Part shown: in pieces, positions 46,701 to 61,700 of the stretch
Layout: each line of letters opens with the position of its first letter
Numbering within the stretch: position 1 is the stretch's first letter
Source of the DNA: Magnolia sinica
Lineage: Eukaryota > Streptophyta > Magnoliopsida > Magnoliales > Magnoliaceae
NCBI RefSeq assembly: GCF_029962835.1
Contig: NC_080588.1
Location: 67,004,501-67,068,500 of the forward strand
Length of the DNA stretch: 64,000 bases
Direction of reading: 5' to 3'
Position numbers and translations under genes: made by a program
The notes under the pieces: model-generated
The model's input: the letters and a program-made list of their open reading frames with translations, nothing else
What the model was told of the DNA's origin: nothing
Database searches by the model: none

Positions 46701-49700
46701 AAATTTTTACTCAATATCGAAAGCAAGTACAATATCCAATGAAGAGGAGATTAGATAGAGGAAGATATCGAGAGCACTTTGGTTGAAAGCAGGAGACTAG
46801 AATACTAAGTATTTCCATAGCATTGCTAGTGCCAGGGCATGCGGCAATAGATTTTCTAATTTGATAGTGGATGGATAGAGGACCTCGGACAAAGACAAGA
46901 TATGCGGGGCTACTGTTCAGTTCTACAAGGATTTGTTATTTGTTGATTGGTGGAAAAGACTGCGGTTGGAGAATCTTGATTTTTCTCAGCTTTCAAGTGT
47001 GGATGCCTCCTTTTTAAAGGAACCTTTTCCCGAAGAGGAGGTGATAGAGGCTTTACAGTCCATGTGTGATGAGAAAGCCCTAGCCCAGATGGTTTTCTGG
47101 TGCTTTTTTCTCCAAAAGTTTTGGAAATGGACTTTGTTACGGAATTCCGGCACCACAACTGTATTTCTAACGAATTTGGGGCTTCCTTGATAGCATTGAT
47201 ACCTAAATTGGAAGTGACAAAACACCTCAATGACTTTTGGCCGGTCAGCCTCATAGGGGGGTTGTACAAAATTTTGGTTAAGTTGCTCGCGTCTTGCTTC
47301 TAGGGGGTTCTGTCCAAGGTTATTTCTGAAAATCAAGGAGCCTTTGTGGTCGGCAAACAGATCTTAGACAGTGCGTTGATAGCCCACAAGTGTATAGACA
47401 AAAGAGAAGCGGAATAATTTGCAAATTGGATATTGAAAAGGCGTACAACTATTTCGATTGGGAATTCCTTGATTACATGCTTAGGCAATTGGGATGCAGC
47501 AAAAGGTAGAGGGGGTGAATTTGGGCTTGTGTCCAGTCCACTACCTTCTCCATCTTGGTTAACGGGTCTCCAAAAGGTTTTTTTGAAGTGTCAAGTGGCC
47601 TAAGGCAAGGGGACCCTCCCTCCTTGAATTTGTTTGTGGTTATCAGGGATGCCCTCAATATGATGTTGTGGAAAGGGGAGGATGGTTAGGGGTCTACACT
47701 GAGTCAAGTTGGCCTCAGGTTGACTCAGCTCGGCCACTACCTGACCCCAGCTCGAACTCGGCTCGACTCGGTCCTCAAGCCTGACTGGCCAACTCGACTC
47801 GGTTCAATCAGCAGCTCAGGCCAGTTCGTGCCGAAATCGAGCCTCTGTGGCATTTTTCACAAACACATGTTGTGCACTTTCAATTTCTCACTGTATGTAA
47901 AACAGCAGCAACTGTTTACAAGTATTTCATCAAACACCTTGTAGGCAACATCAAAATCAAGAAAAAATGGTATTTATTTCATATACATACTTTCCTTGCG
48001 ACTAGCCGACACTTCGTTGAGTCATTTCATCAAACACTTAGTGAGCAACATCAAATATCAAAGTAACCGAGTCACCGAACTAGTTTGATCTGAGTTTGAT
48101 TTGAGTTGGGGTTCGATCCGAGTCGAGTCGAGCTCGGGCAAGCTCGAACTCAGTTCAAAATTTTTTTGAGCTCAAAAAATCAGCTTGACTCGGCTCGAAC
48201 TCAGCTTCGAACCTGGTCGAATCGAGCTTTTTCGAGTTGAGTCAAGCGAGCTAACCGAGCTAACTCAGTTCGTGTACACCCCTAAGGATGGGGGGTCTTT
48301 TTAGTGGGTTTAGAGTGTTAGAGGATGGGATTCAAATCAGCCATCTCCAATATGCGGATGACACAATTATGCTTTGTGACGCAAATGAGAGTGTGGTGGA
48401 TAATCTTCGAAAGATCCTAATTTGTTTTGAGGCAGTGTCAAGGCTGAAGATCGATGTTTCCAAGATAGGCATGCTAGGTATTCATCTTAGCGAGGCCGAT
48501 TAAGTTAGCCTTGCGCTTACTTTCGATAGTAAGTTGGGGTCTTTTCCCTCCATGTACCTAGTGGTGCCTTTATGCATTGGGAAGCTAGTGAAACATCTTT
48601 AGAATAAGGTGGTCGAAAGAATAAAAAGGAACCTGGCTAGCTAGAGGTGTAGATATTTGTCTATGGTGGCCATCTTACCCTCATCCAATGTTCGAAATAT
48701 CGATACTATCGGCCGATATTATCAGTATCGGGCCCTAGCGAGACGAAACTCCTCCGATAACCCCCGGAAGATACCGAAAATCCAAAACTTCAGATATCGG
48801 CCGATATTATTGTCGATATCGCACCTGGGAGAGCATCATTATCCAAAAAAAAAAAAAAACTTTCAACGGTAGATTTCAGTACCTGTAAAGAAGATCGCCC
48901 TGATCGGAAGCTGTGTTTGATGGGCCATTCAAATCGAAGCCTCTGATTTGGAGAGATTTGGCCGCGAAATCCGTCAAAATCGTCGAAATAATCGGCATTT
49001 GGGAAAGATTTTAGGGTTCCGGCGTCTGGAACCCTCTCTGCTTCGAAAAAAAGGGCCCCAAGCCCTTATTCAGAGGAGGCGGATGGATGGTGCATCGCAC
49101 ACCATCCAACTGTGTTGACGTCACCAAGTTATGTGGGTCCCATCATGAGGTATATATTATATCCAAACCGTTCGTCCATTTGGCGAGCTCCTCGTAAGGC
49201 TTTATCCAAAAAATAAGACAGATCCAAAGATCAAGTGGACCACACTTGAAAAAAGCAGCGGGATATTGAACGTCCACCATTGAAACCCTTTTGGGGTCGC
49301 AAAAGTTTTGGATCGTATGATATTTGTTTTTCCTATTCATCAAGGTCTTTGTGACCTCATGAACAGATTAGATGGAAAACTAACGTTATGGTGGACCCTA
49401 CGAACGTTATAACGGTGAGAATCATTGTCCTCACTGCTATTTGTGGTGTGGTCCAATTGAGGTTTGGATGTCACTCATTTTTGGGTTCGTGATCTAAAAT
49501 GATCTCTCTAAATGGATGAACGGTGTGGATATAATAAATACATTATTGGTGGGGCCATGTAACTCTGATCTCCTTTGAACTATTTGTACAACTCAGAGGT
49601 GCGCTCGTCTGGGCGCATGAAGTTCATGCGCTGGAAACTTAGGTGGGGTCCACCGTGATGTTTGTGAGAAATCCACTCCGTCCATCCGTTTTTTTAACAC

Positions 49701-52700
49701 ATTTTAAGACATAGGGCCAAAAATGAGTCGGATCCAAGACTCAAGTAGGCCTAAAACGTGAGGATTGAAGGTCCACAGTTGAAATATTCGTGGGGCCACA
49801 AGTTTTGAATCGGTCTAATATTTGGGTTTTCAATTCATCCCAGTAGTAATGACGTAATGAACGGTATGGATGGAATGTAAACATCACTGTCGACCCAGGA
49901 AGGTTTCAACTGTAGGAATTTCCCTACCCACCTTTTTCTTTAGCACGGCCCACTTGAGTCTTGGATCCTGCTCAATTTTTGCCTCGAGTCTTAAAATAAG
50001 CTCACAAAACTGATGGATGGAGTAGATTTCTCACAAACAACATGGTGTGCCCCACTCCTACGAAAGGATTTAGTAGGAAATCCGCATCCCATCTTCACAC
50101 AACACATGCCCATACCTCGTGTGGTACACCAACCAATCCACACCCTCCATCCATTTTCATAAGTAATTTTAAGGCATGAGCCCAAAAAGGAGACGATGAA
50201 AGATCAAGTGTACCATACTACAAGAAAATGTGGTGGACATTGAAGCTTTTTATGGCCCACCGTAATGTTTATTTGCCATCCAATCTATCCATGAGGTTTG
50301 ACAAACCTGGATGGAAAAACATAAATATTAGCTTTATCCAAAAAATTTATAGCCCCAAAATAGTTTAATAGTGATCATTCAATGAACACTATTTTGTGGG
50401 GTGTGGTCCACCTCAGATTTGGATCTGCCTTATTTTTTGGCCCATGCCCTAAAATGACATGTTAAAATGAATTCCAATTGATGTTTGGATGTGACTCATT
50501 TTCATACATATCTTTATACATTTATAAATGGTATGCATCATATTTAAATATATTTACCTTAGTTTAATCAAATAACGCATAACTTAGTACCTTATACAAA
50601 GGAAATTTATTATGTGCACTTTTTTTTTGATATTTTATGATTTAAAAGTGTGCATTAAGGTCTTTTTAAATAATCTCTGAAGTTTCATAAAAAATTCAAC
50701 CATTTTGCTAATGTTTCCCCATGTTTCCCAAAAAGTGCAATAAAATATGCGATACAAACGATATATCCCATGCGATAACCGATACGTATCTGTATCCCAA
50801 GGGTGCGATACATTGTGCGATACCTATATTTCGAACACTGCCCTCATCAAGGCGGCTTTCTCTAATATGCCAATTTATTTCATGTCCCCCTTTAAATGTC
50901 GGTGCTGGAGCGCCTCAGAAAGTTGAGAAGGGACTTCTTTTGGAGAGGCAATGAGGATGCTAGAAAGTTTCATCTTCTCAAATGGGACGAGGTGTGCAAG
51001 CCTATCGAAAAGGGGGGAGCAGTTATCCGTGCTTTGGGCCGTATGAATTTAGCTCTTCTTGGCAAGTGGGTATGGAAGTTTGGGTGTGAGGAAGGCAGGT
51101 TGTGGAGGAATATTGTTGCTCCAAGTATGACATGCAGGCAAAGGAGTGGTTTGCTAGGCGCTTCTAGTATATGGAAGGTGATTGTGGCTAAAGAGCATTT
51201 CCTACATAAGGGGATTGATTTCTCGCTTGGACACGATCTTCGCATTTATTTCTGGGTTGATACTTAGTGCAGTGATATGGCTCTCCAAGATTTGTTTCCT
51301 TTTGTTTCCTAGACTCGCGGGTTTGGCTCTTGATTGTTTCATTTCAGTGGCATCTTGCTATACACCTTGTGGAGGAGCAATAGTTTGGAACCCTTTCATG
51401 CCGTAGAAATATCACCAAGGACGAGGTCGGTTTGCTAAGCTTTCTTTAAAAGGCTTGTCCCTCTCCTGGTGAAGGGGATTCGATGGTTTGGCTGCTCATA
51501 GTTCCAGTCGGCTCTCTGTTAAATCAGTTCTGAACTGATCAACGCCCTGCGGCCTCTTCCTAGCACCCTTTTCTGTTTCTTTGGTGTGGCATGTGCATAG
51601 CTCAAGGTGCTTCTCCATTCGCTCCTTCTATAGGATGTTCCAAGATCCGTCTAAAGCACGTCAACTTGCTGAACTATATAGGACAAGGCTGAGTAAGTGT
51701 ATAATTTTGTCTTGTTGGGCTTTCTAATAAAAAAAATTTTGTTACTAATAAAAAAATTTGTTACCTCTCAAAGATAAAAATAAAAAGTTAAAAAACACAG
51801 ATACATTAATTCCTCACTTCTGCATCAATACAAGATTTTGAAGCAGGGTATTAAAAACTAAACAACCATATTGTGATATGACCTCACCATAAAGCACGTC
51901 AACTTGCTGAACTATATAGGACAAGGCTGAGTAAGTGTATTATTTTGTTAAAAGGATTAACCCAATCTCGGGCTGTTTCATAACGCTCTAACCAGAGAAT
52001 TTGGATCAAAATAACAATTTCAAGACTTTAAGCAATTATGAGTTAGTTATGCAGTTCTGAGCAAGAATGGGATTAAATGTTTGATGCTTGATAGTGTGCT
52101 TATGAGCTTAGATGGAAAAAGATCTTCAAATTGAATATAATTTCCAACTTTTTTCCGTTAGACTTCAAGGATTTGAAACCCTGAAATGGTGCATCATCAC
52201 CATATTTCTTAACATTGTAAAGTAACCTTAAAAACGCGCCATTGAGCATCAAACATCCAATCCTGAAAGCCCTACCAAGTTATGATACTTCAAAGCCTGC
52301 ATGTTAATGTCAAACATAAATCCCTGTGAGACCAGCCTCACCACCCCACCAAACAGCCTGGAATGGGGTCAATCAGTAACTTCCAGGTTAAAAACTCAGT
52401 GTTACAGAGTTACTTAAAACCTAAACAAGTACACAATTTGGAATTGTATCCCAACTGATATGATTCACTCTAAATTTTAAATAACCAGTTCATCTAATGT
52501 TCAGGGTTTTGTTTGTGTTTTACAGATTAGGACTCCTGTCAAGTCTTCCTGTTAATTAAGGTCCTGCACTGCACTTTTGACTTTTGTACAACCCACAACA
52601 TAAGTGAAAACCTTCCAATTTCTTTGACTTCTTTTCTAACAGTATCTTCTGATCTTTGTATTGTAAAACCGATTGGTCTGGCCTACTTAGGATTAGCATG

Positions 52701-55700
52701 AAACAATTGGAAGGTTTTCAATTAAAAGATGCAGTTTTAAAACAGTCAATGACCTGCTTGCTGAAATTTAACTCATCCGGGAAGATGTTAGCTTTGCAAG
52801 TTGTAGCTCAAATGCAGAGGAAAATCATCAATTAACAGCAATTCACTGAAATTTCCAAAGATGTTTCTCTTTGATGGATCAAAATACATCAAATATTTAC
52901 TGTCGGTAAACTGAGGTTGAATTTTCAAAAAGCATTTAATGTGGAAAGCCAATGGCCTGATTTGTGAAGGAATCCCAAATCAGTAACAATCAAGGGACTA
53001 GAAATGGTCCAGGTTCTGACAGCCACTAGTCTGCCGACTGCTTAGGCGCCAGTTCCCACAAGTGTGCCATCTTCGATTATCAATGTGGAAAAAAGACGTC
53101 CAATGCTCAAGAGCTCTTAAGAAAAATTTCATAAACTTCAGGCCATCCAATGAACTGTTTAACTTCAATAATTATGTACAAAAATGATAGATCATGATTG
53201 GGTAAAGCATATGGGAAGCATAGGTATCTCACCACAAGGAATCCAAATGCAAATCCAGTTCCAACTATAAGCAAATGTGGCTGAGTCCCCATGATATCAG
53301 ATGGTGACAAGAAAGACCTAAGCAAAGATTCACAATGTCAAGAGGCATATATCATCCACTTCCAATCCTAAGGAATAAACTAAGCATAAAAAAATTGCAG
53401 ATCCATACCATATGAGAACTCCACCCACGAGCACAAGGAAAGGGTAAAGCTGAGAAAAACAAACGAGTTAGGAATCAATTAAGGAAAATAACGGGCTCAT
53501 ATTACACAAAAAGTATATTACCATTGCTAATGCCAGCAACATGCTTCCTTTTCTTGCTTGAACAACTTGATAGACATTGTAAATGCTGCACAAGAGCATT
53601 TGAAGTAATGAAAAATTAAACTACGATGGTCCCTACAGGTCTTCTGAAAAGCCATTCATTCACAGTTATTTATTTTCTCCAAGCCTAAATCATGAGACAA
53701 AGTGAACTGCATGCATTTGAGGCTGTTGTTTGCAGTTTGGTGCCCTTCTCCTTTCATTTCTAGCATGGATGAAGAAAAATCTTTATCAATGTGGAACTTC
53801 TGGTCCCAGAACAGAAGGACCTGATTTTTGCATGTATTACTTCTTGTTTTTTTTAAATTATTGTTATTATTATTTTGAGAGAGATTTGCACGTATCACTT
53901 ATGGACTCTTTTATTTGAAACCATGGTCCAAGATACATGTATCAATTTACTTGAACATTATTGATTTATCGTATTCATATAGCAATAACAATGGATCAAT
54001 AGTCGAACAGATTTTATCATTTTCAATCAAATGCATTTTTTTATAATACCAACTTTGGATAGCTCTTAACCGAGAGCACATATGTGGCAGAAGGTCCAGA
54101 TGGATGAAAACATCATCTTGATTAAATTTAACATAGTTCACCCATGTGGTGCATGTTATAGACACCTTTTTTTTTCATTATCATTTGAATAAGAGAAGCT
54201 ACTTACTTGTATCCAACAGTAGGCAAAACACCAGCCAAAACCATTACAAATAACACGACTCCGTACAATGGGATTTCTGTCAGAAAACAACAAAACCATA
54301 GTGAAAGTTCTGAGAGAAAAACTAGACAAACCATGAAAAGGAAAACTCAATATCCACAGCAAGATAAAAACATTAAGGTAACATAGTCATACCAAAATTA
54401 GAAATAGCCATGACCAAGATACAAAGAATGAAGTGATGTCACCATCAAACCATCTTGAAGGGTTTAACATTAGATGGATAAAACACTAACCATCAGGGAC
54501 AAAATCATACAAAATACTCCAAATTGGATCAGGTATGCTTCATATGGATTGGTAACTTAATAAAGGCTCAATAATAGACCCAACACTTCAGAGCAAAGCA
54601 CATAACACGAGAGAGGTAATCTAAAGTTGGATATATAATGTAAGATTTATTTTTTTTTGAAAGGTAACTTAAATTTATTAAAATAAAGGGAAAAAGAAGA
54701 CAGCCAAACAGCCAAGGCTCCCAAAACAGAACAAGAGTGCGCCCGCCTGCCTGCCTGCCCGCGCGCGCACACCCAATATGGTTTTGTTGATGTCCAAGTC
54801 ATCAAACTATGGTATCCAGTCCCCACTTATGTCCTGAGCTAGGTCCCACTCCTTTAAAGGGATGCCATTTGCGAAGTTGAATACATGCTAGACCAACATT
54901 TTAAATAGTGGCACCCAGAGTTCCTCTCCCACATCCTGATAGTGGTTGTAGTACTGATAGTATCAGCTAATACTACCGATATCGCACAATGCCAATACGA
55001 AATTGAGTTGTAAATTATAATAGGAAAACTCCCCAATATCGGTTGATATACAGCAATGTATTTGACAATACATCGATACATTTCGATATTCTGAAAATAC
55101 CATTGATGTAACTTCCCCAATATCATCGATACGCAAAAGGTATTTCGAGCAATCCTTTTCATTTGTTTGGAGAGAAGGAGATTTAGGTAGAGAAATCGAG
55201 ATTGAAGCATGTGGTGCCAAAACCCCTAATTTAAATTATTTCATCTTGTTAAATTAATTGAAATCTGTGGGATGAAGTAAGTAATCCATGATTTTGTATC
55301 TTTTGTATGCTCAATCATGGATTTAAGCCTCCGATTTTCGAATTTGGGTAAAATATGAGAATTTGGAGAAAATCCTTAATTTTCTCGATTTCACCCATTT
55401 AACTTGCACTTGAGCATGGAAAAGTCATGTCAAAGTTCTTCGAGGCTCATCTATAGATTAACAAAACTTTTTAGAATTTTTGAAAAAATTAACTAAAAAA
55501 TATAGAAAAATAAACAAAAGTAATATTTTTGAAAAAAAAAAAAAAAACATTGACCAGATGTTATTTATGCCTTATATTTATGTATTTATGAGTATATGCT
55601 AATCATAACATTAGCCACACTCATTTATTTTCAAAAATAATGTTTTAAATTAAAGAAAATAAAAAATTAAATAATTAAATGCACTACACATTATAGGACA

Positions 55701-58700
55701 AATTTGGCTTTTGAATGTATTAGTGTGTTTTCATACATGTCTTCTATGATTTAAATTATATGAACTGATTTTGAATATAGTTGCATCACTACTGTCAGAC
55801 AATGCATAGTTTATGACCCTATATAAAGGAAACTTATCATGTGTACTTGTGTTTTTATGATTTTTTGAGTTCTATGTATTAATGTCTTTTTTAACATTCT
55901 CTGAAGTTTCATTGAAAAGTTTGACCTTTCCCGATGTTTTACGTGATACATGCGATGTTTCCATTTTCTCGTGTGATACCCAATATGTTCCCATATCCCA
56001 AGGGTGCAATATATGCATCGATATTGATACTAAAAACATTGCATCTTGGAAGACTCTTCCCAAGGGCTCGCGGAAGATAAACTTTGATGGGAGTTCTTGA
56101 GGAAACCCAAGTCCAGCCAGAGTTGGGGGGGATTTTATGTGACAAACAGTAATGTCTTCGATGAATTGTTGGAGCCAGTAGGTTCAAAGATTCAAATTTC
56201 AGCAAACATTTGGCTGTGCTGCAAGCCTGTAAGCTTGTACTTCAGTTTATTTCAGGTCCTACCATCATTGCAGGTGACTTGAGAAACGCTATAACATGGA
56301 GAATCACAGACGCTATTGATAAGGTTCATGATGTGTGCATTGGTAGGGAGTTTTCCTTCTCACTGCTGCCTAGTTAAGCTAATGCGGATGCAGATTGCTT
56401 TACAAAGGGTGGGCCTCGAAAAGATGTGTTGATTATTGTGGATGATTATGTGTTCAGGCCATGTTTGTAGCTGTTTGACACAGCTCCATCCTGCCTGCCT
56501 TTCTGTCTTTCTTTCTTTTCTTTTTTTTTCTCTCTTTTTTGGTCTCAGTTAGTGTCCTTGGATTTGGCCTCTACCCAGTTTTTCTCTCTTTAATAAAATT
56601 TTCCTTACTATTCATATAAAGAGAAACAAAGTTAAATTTGATCGCTGGAATATCCACTAAAATATTTTAGCGCTGAATTCCAACTTACAATTCATACCAA
56701 ACCCTGGAAAAAGTATCTCCAACTGAGGTACCTTTATTAGAAAAATATTCTACTAGTTCTCTCTTTCCATATTTTTGCCAGATACTCATAGTCATAGCAA
56801 GCTGCCAAAGGCACCTTTTTCTTTTCCCCCAGTGTGTGGATACTGGGATTATACAGACTGCTTCAAAGATTGTCTTATTTTCAAAGAGTAGAAGGAACAA
56901 TATCTCTTACCAGCCAAATTATACTGGGAAGAATGGGTTCAAAACATGAAATAAGAATGGCTTCCAAAGAGTAAGATAATTTGCAAGATCAAAATAAGCT
57001 CAATATTACGGAAGACATCAAGAGGCATCAAGAACTATATTTTGTGCCATGTGATTTTTAGGAAATCCTAACCTGAGTTCCAAAACAACAATAAAGTGGA
57101 AAGAGACTAAGGAGCTATTTGGATATAAGAACTATTTTGGAACTGGTTAAAGAAAATATCATAACAAAAAATACCAATTAAGTTTTGTTCTCTACAAACT
57201 TTGAACTCAGTCAGCAAACACTGTATTAGTTTACTCAGTTTGGAAAACAATGTGCCATTCCAGGATTGAAATAGATAAACAAAACGCCGTCCATCAGGTA
57301 TCCATGACTCTAATATTATGATATAATTTCATTATTTACTGCTTGTTTATGATCCATTCAAAGTGGAGCAGACCACTAGATGGTCTAATTTCTAGTACGT
57401 ATTTGGATGTGTGGTTGCAGGTTAACTATCGATATGTGTGAACATCATCATAATCATTTGTAAAACATCATTAGCATCAACATTGCCATCCATCATGGCT
57501 CAGTGGTAGACACCGTGTGTCTCAAATCTGAGGTCATGGGTTTGAGAACCCATGTGTGTGTGGGTGCATGCAGGTTTCTCACCTTTCAAAAAGGAAAAAT
57601 TATCATCACCATCATCATCACCACAACTATCATCATCATGTTCACCGCGATCACCATCACCATCACCAAAGGGGGGGGGGGGGTTGGAGCGAGGGGGCAA
57701 TCTCCCTTGCTTGGAGGTGGAGGTGGCAACGAGGAATTATTTTATTTCTTTTCATTCATGTATTTCCAATCTACTTCATATCCTTCGGTGATTTTGCATC
57801 TGTGCATTTGTGCTTGTGCAATGTTGACAGGAGATGGCTCCAATAAGAAGTGAAATTGATTAGGTTAGAACTGTTTAAGGACCTGAAAAAAGGACGGAAG
57901 GTAGGCCCAAAAAGGACTTCGGTGAGAAGGAATGTTAGGGATTGTTCACTCACCAGTCACCATTGATGGGGCATTTAGAATTGCCTGAGAAGGAATATTA
58001 GGGATTGTTCACTCACCAAACCCAAATAGCTGGACAAGACCATGATGATGGTGGTGAGAATGATGAGGATGAAAAACACATCCGGTCCTCTATGAGGGTG
58101 CCCAATCTCAAATATATCAAGGTGACCATGTCTCACAAGTCACACCTTGTGTTTTTCTGACACCAACACATCCAAAGCCATAAATGAAAATGGGTAAAGA
58201 TGTTAAAGTCATTTTTTTTGCATTCCACGAGAAATGCAGGAGCCATTTGATGGCCACCACTCAGGCAACTGTCCTTTTCGTCAATATATATTTCAGTTGT
58301 CTGCCACCAACACACGCATCCTTGTCAACTAAGTTATCCGATAACAGTATTACCGGCCGCCCGTAACATGTAACGGTTCCCACCATTACTGTTAAGCAAC
58401 TGTTTTTAAATACCTTGATGTTGACACGCACAGCCATAACACATGTAACTATGAGACACCATTATAAAAAATATAAATAAAAAAACTGCCAAGTTGGTCG
58501 TGTGACATTAAAAAGCAGCAGTCACTTGATGACTGACAAAGCAAGGATATTTTCCTCTTATCTATACCAACTCCAGTATCAAATGAGACAAATCAAGAAT
58601 CCAAGGCCAGTGAAAAGATATTGAAAACTTGGGCATATAACTACCATCGCTGGCAGTGTTGGGTTGCTAATGCTTTCCTCAAATTTTCATTATGCACTCT

Positions 58701-61700
58701 ACAGTCTACACAACTCCCAACAGATGCTTCTTCGAAGTTCAGAAAGTGGAGTCCATGAATAATGAATTCCATGATCAATAGTCACTAGTTCCGTCATCGG
58801 AGCAAGGAGTTGAATGAAATTGATCTGAAGGGTTGAATAGAATAAGAAAATGTCAAAGAGAACTAAAATGCCAAAGAAAACTAGAAGCTACATCTCACTC
58901 CCACAGGAGGATTCTTTTTTCTTTTCTTTCTTCCTTTTTTTTCTCTTTTTTGACCCACCCCACAGTATTCATAAATAATGATCGGAAATACATAAAATTC
59001 CCATGGCAGGAATGTTCCATGACATTTCAATAGGCTATTTATAAAACTGGTGGAAAATCTTACCAGGAATTAATGGTATCCAACTCAAAAAGGGAATAGA
59101 CACCCTAAAATCTTGTGCCCACCACTCAGCACCTAAAAGAAAGAGATCATAAAACATATCATTCAATGTTGAAAACTTGAAACAGAGAGTTTTGGAATGC
59201 TTTTTTCTTTGGAAGAGCAATGCATATTAAGTTATTAACAAATCTTTTGAACAAGTAGAACCAGAATTTTAAATTAAATATACTTGCTGGAAGACACATG
59301 ATGGTTCAGTGGCATACCGACTATGGCCGTAAAGAAATGGCACATGTAAATCAGCATCAGACCTTCCGTGGGTCCATTTATTTCTGGAAGGACAAGGGTA
59401 TTTGTGAAAAAGCTGGAGGAATACAATTCAGATCAGTAAATATGCGAACAAAACTCCCAGCAGTAAGAATAATTCAAATTGAAATTCGTGGCACTGATTA
59501 TCTGTTTAGAGGAAACTTACTAAGTATGCATTACAAGTTCCTTGTTAACTACATGCAGCTATTCAGTAGGTATTGTTATCCACGAGCCTCTTTCTTTCTT
59601 CTTCTATTTAAAATCAAATTTGGCAGTCTAGAAATGCTCCTTCATCAATTGAAGGATACAGTACTTTCTTTTTTTTTTGGTAGAGGTGGATACAGTACAA
59701 TTTAAATACAACTACAAACAAATGTCCACTGAGAAATATACCATGAAGCCAATCAGGAACCATTAACCTAAGAACTTGGAAGTTTTAGGGTGTTTGTCTT
59801 TTTTTCTAATGCATGGCTCACCAGATGATTGGATCAGCCTGATTGTAGGGGTGTCCATTTTCATTGCGGGGCAACCCTGCAGGATGGCTTGGATGCCATA
59901 CAAACACTACGGTGGACCCCATATATAGCTAGTAGTGTTTTTATACCATCGACAACTAGTTGCAGGAGTCATTAACATGCTTGCATGTATACAAGCATGC
60001 ATACCTTCTTTTTTAAAGAATTCACATTCATAACATATACGAGGAAATCATACAAAATGCAAGAAAGAATGTTCATAAGTAACAGTCTTTCCAATAAATT
60101 TCAACCAAATCTTGTCATAATCAAAGGTGGACATTTAAGTAAACCTGACAAGTGAATTACTAGCCTTACGATAACTTACTGTTCCCATGTCGCAAAATAA
60201 AATGGAACAGCTGAAATAATCCAGAACCAGAATGTGTTCCTTCCACACATAGCAGTGCTTCCAAAAGCCAAGCTTTCAAACTGAGAAACAGTCAATGAGC
60301 ATGTTTCGAGTGGAAACAGAAACTTCAGTGGAAAATGGCAGATAAGGATAAGAAGGACAAACTTACCGCACAAGCAAGCGCATCGCATCCTGCATAAAAT
60401 TTGAAAAGCTCAAGAAATATATTTAACTAATCTTATGAACTCATTAAGGAGAACTCCATGAAATAAGGGAATCACCATGATCGAAAAGCTCCCCCAATGG
60501 ACTGGATGAATTTGTCCGCCTTGCTTGCTTCCCATCAACAGCATCAAAAGTCTAGTGTGCAGTCCGAAAATTATCAGAGGAGAATAAAGCAATTTTATGC
60601 ACATATATGAAAACGTTCATAAAGGAAAGATCACATAAAAAATGGCATGAAATAATGCATTCAGAAAACAAGATTTTCCATCTCAAGTCGTCAGGATGAC
60701 ACAGAACAGTTTCAGTTATTTTCAGACCATAAAGGTCATATAAATCCAGAATAAAGGGGCTTGAAATCATTCATATCAGATAGTCCCTTAGATTTTCTAA
60801 GTGAAGTTAAAAACTAAAGAAGATGGGAATGATAGGTTAGCAGGTTCACAGTTACTACTTATTAGAAGAATGAAACAAATAATATAGATGATCAACTCAT
60901 CAGCTCAAATCTGCTACCAAGAATGGCCATTAGTATGCAAGGAGTGCAGATCATGACAGTCAAAATGTCCATCATTTCATGTGCAATGAAGATTGGAGAC
61001 TGCTCCGGTGAGAGGGGAACACTGATCAGGGTGGTTAAATAACCTGAAAGGGGGGGTGGGGGGAAGGGGGGGGGGTGGGTGAAAGGCCCAAAAGGGACTT
61101 GGAAAAGAGGTACTGAGAAGAGACATGAAGGCTTATTAACTTATCAGAGGGTGGACCTTCGTACTGATTGGCAAATCAGGATTCGTAAAGCCGAAACCAA
61201 ATGGAGACAACACTCTTATGATGATGACTATGACAATGATGATGGTGGTGGCCACCACAAATTTTCAACTGGCCAATGGCAGGATCCCAGGGGATCTGTT
61301 TCAAGAAAAATACATTGAGACCTTAGTTGCCAGATCCTCCTAACTAGGTGCAGCTACCACTTCAAATTGCACTTCAGGTTCGCAGCACTGGCACCGCTTC
61401 CTAGACATTTATACTTGATAATGTTTTAAAACAAATGCTTTCCCACTCCTGCGCCCAAGGTTTTTGCTGCTTCCTTCACAATTCATACAACCTATAATTA
61501 TTTTTGAGGGATTATGAATAAATTTTATTGAAAACAGCTTGACAAAGTCAAGACAGAATACATCCAACAAAAAGGTTTACACTTCATGCAACCTATAATG
61601 AAGACTCAAAGTAACAAATGCATGAAGAAGAGCCAAAAGAAGCCAAAAAAAAAACTCCACTACTAATTAACAGTTTGATTTGAGATAGGTGGCCATTATT

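Larger units (their letters stand above)
46720..51740 (+). mobile_element. LINE (RT onward), interrupted by two hAT-like elements
   Basis: Plus strand in AAPT's 7.4-kb intron (antisense to the gene). Order: RALWLKAGD then [20 protein letters not shown] (46770-46860); [58 protein letters not shown], then [18 protein letters not shown] (catalytic ADD) after the first insertion, [11 protein letters not shown]; after the second insertion [20 protein letters not shown] and [14 protein letters not shown]. It ends in an A-rich stretch near 51735. The endonuclease part is absent. Numerous stops. Ends are approximate. Confidence 0.85.

Noticed and set aside
56041-56610. Host RNase H gene
   Set aside because: Frame-broken and followed by a LINE-type 3' end; matches the RNase H tail of plant LINEs.
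59298-59705. 135-codon + strand open frame
   Set aside because: Antisense shadow of AAPT exon 6 (59412-59318) extended into intron.
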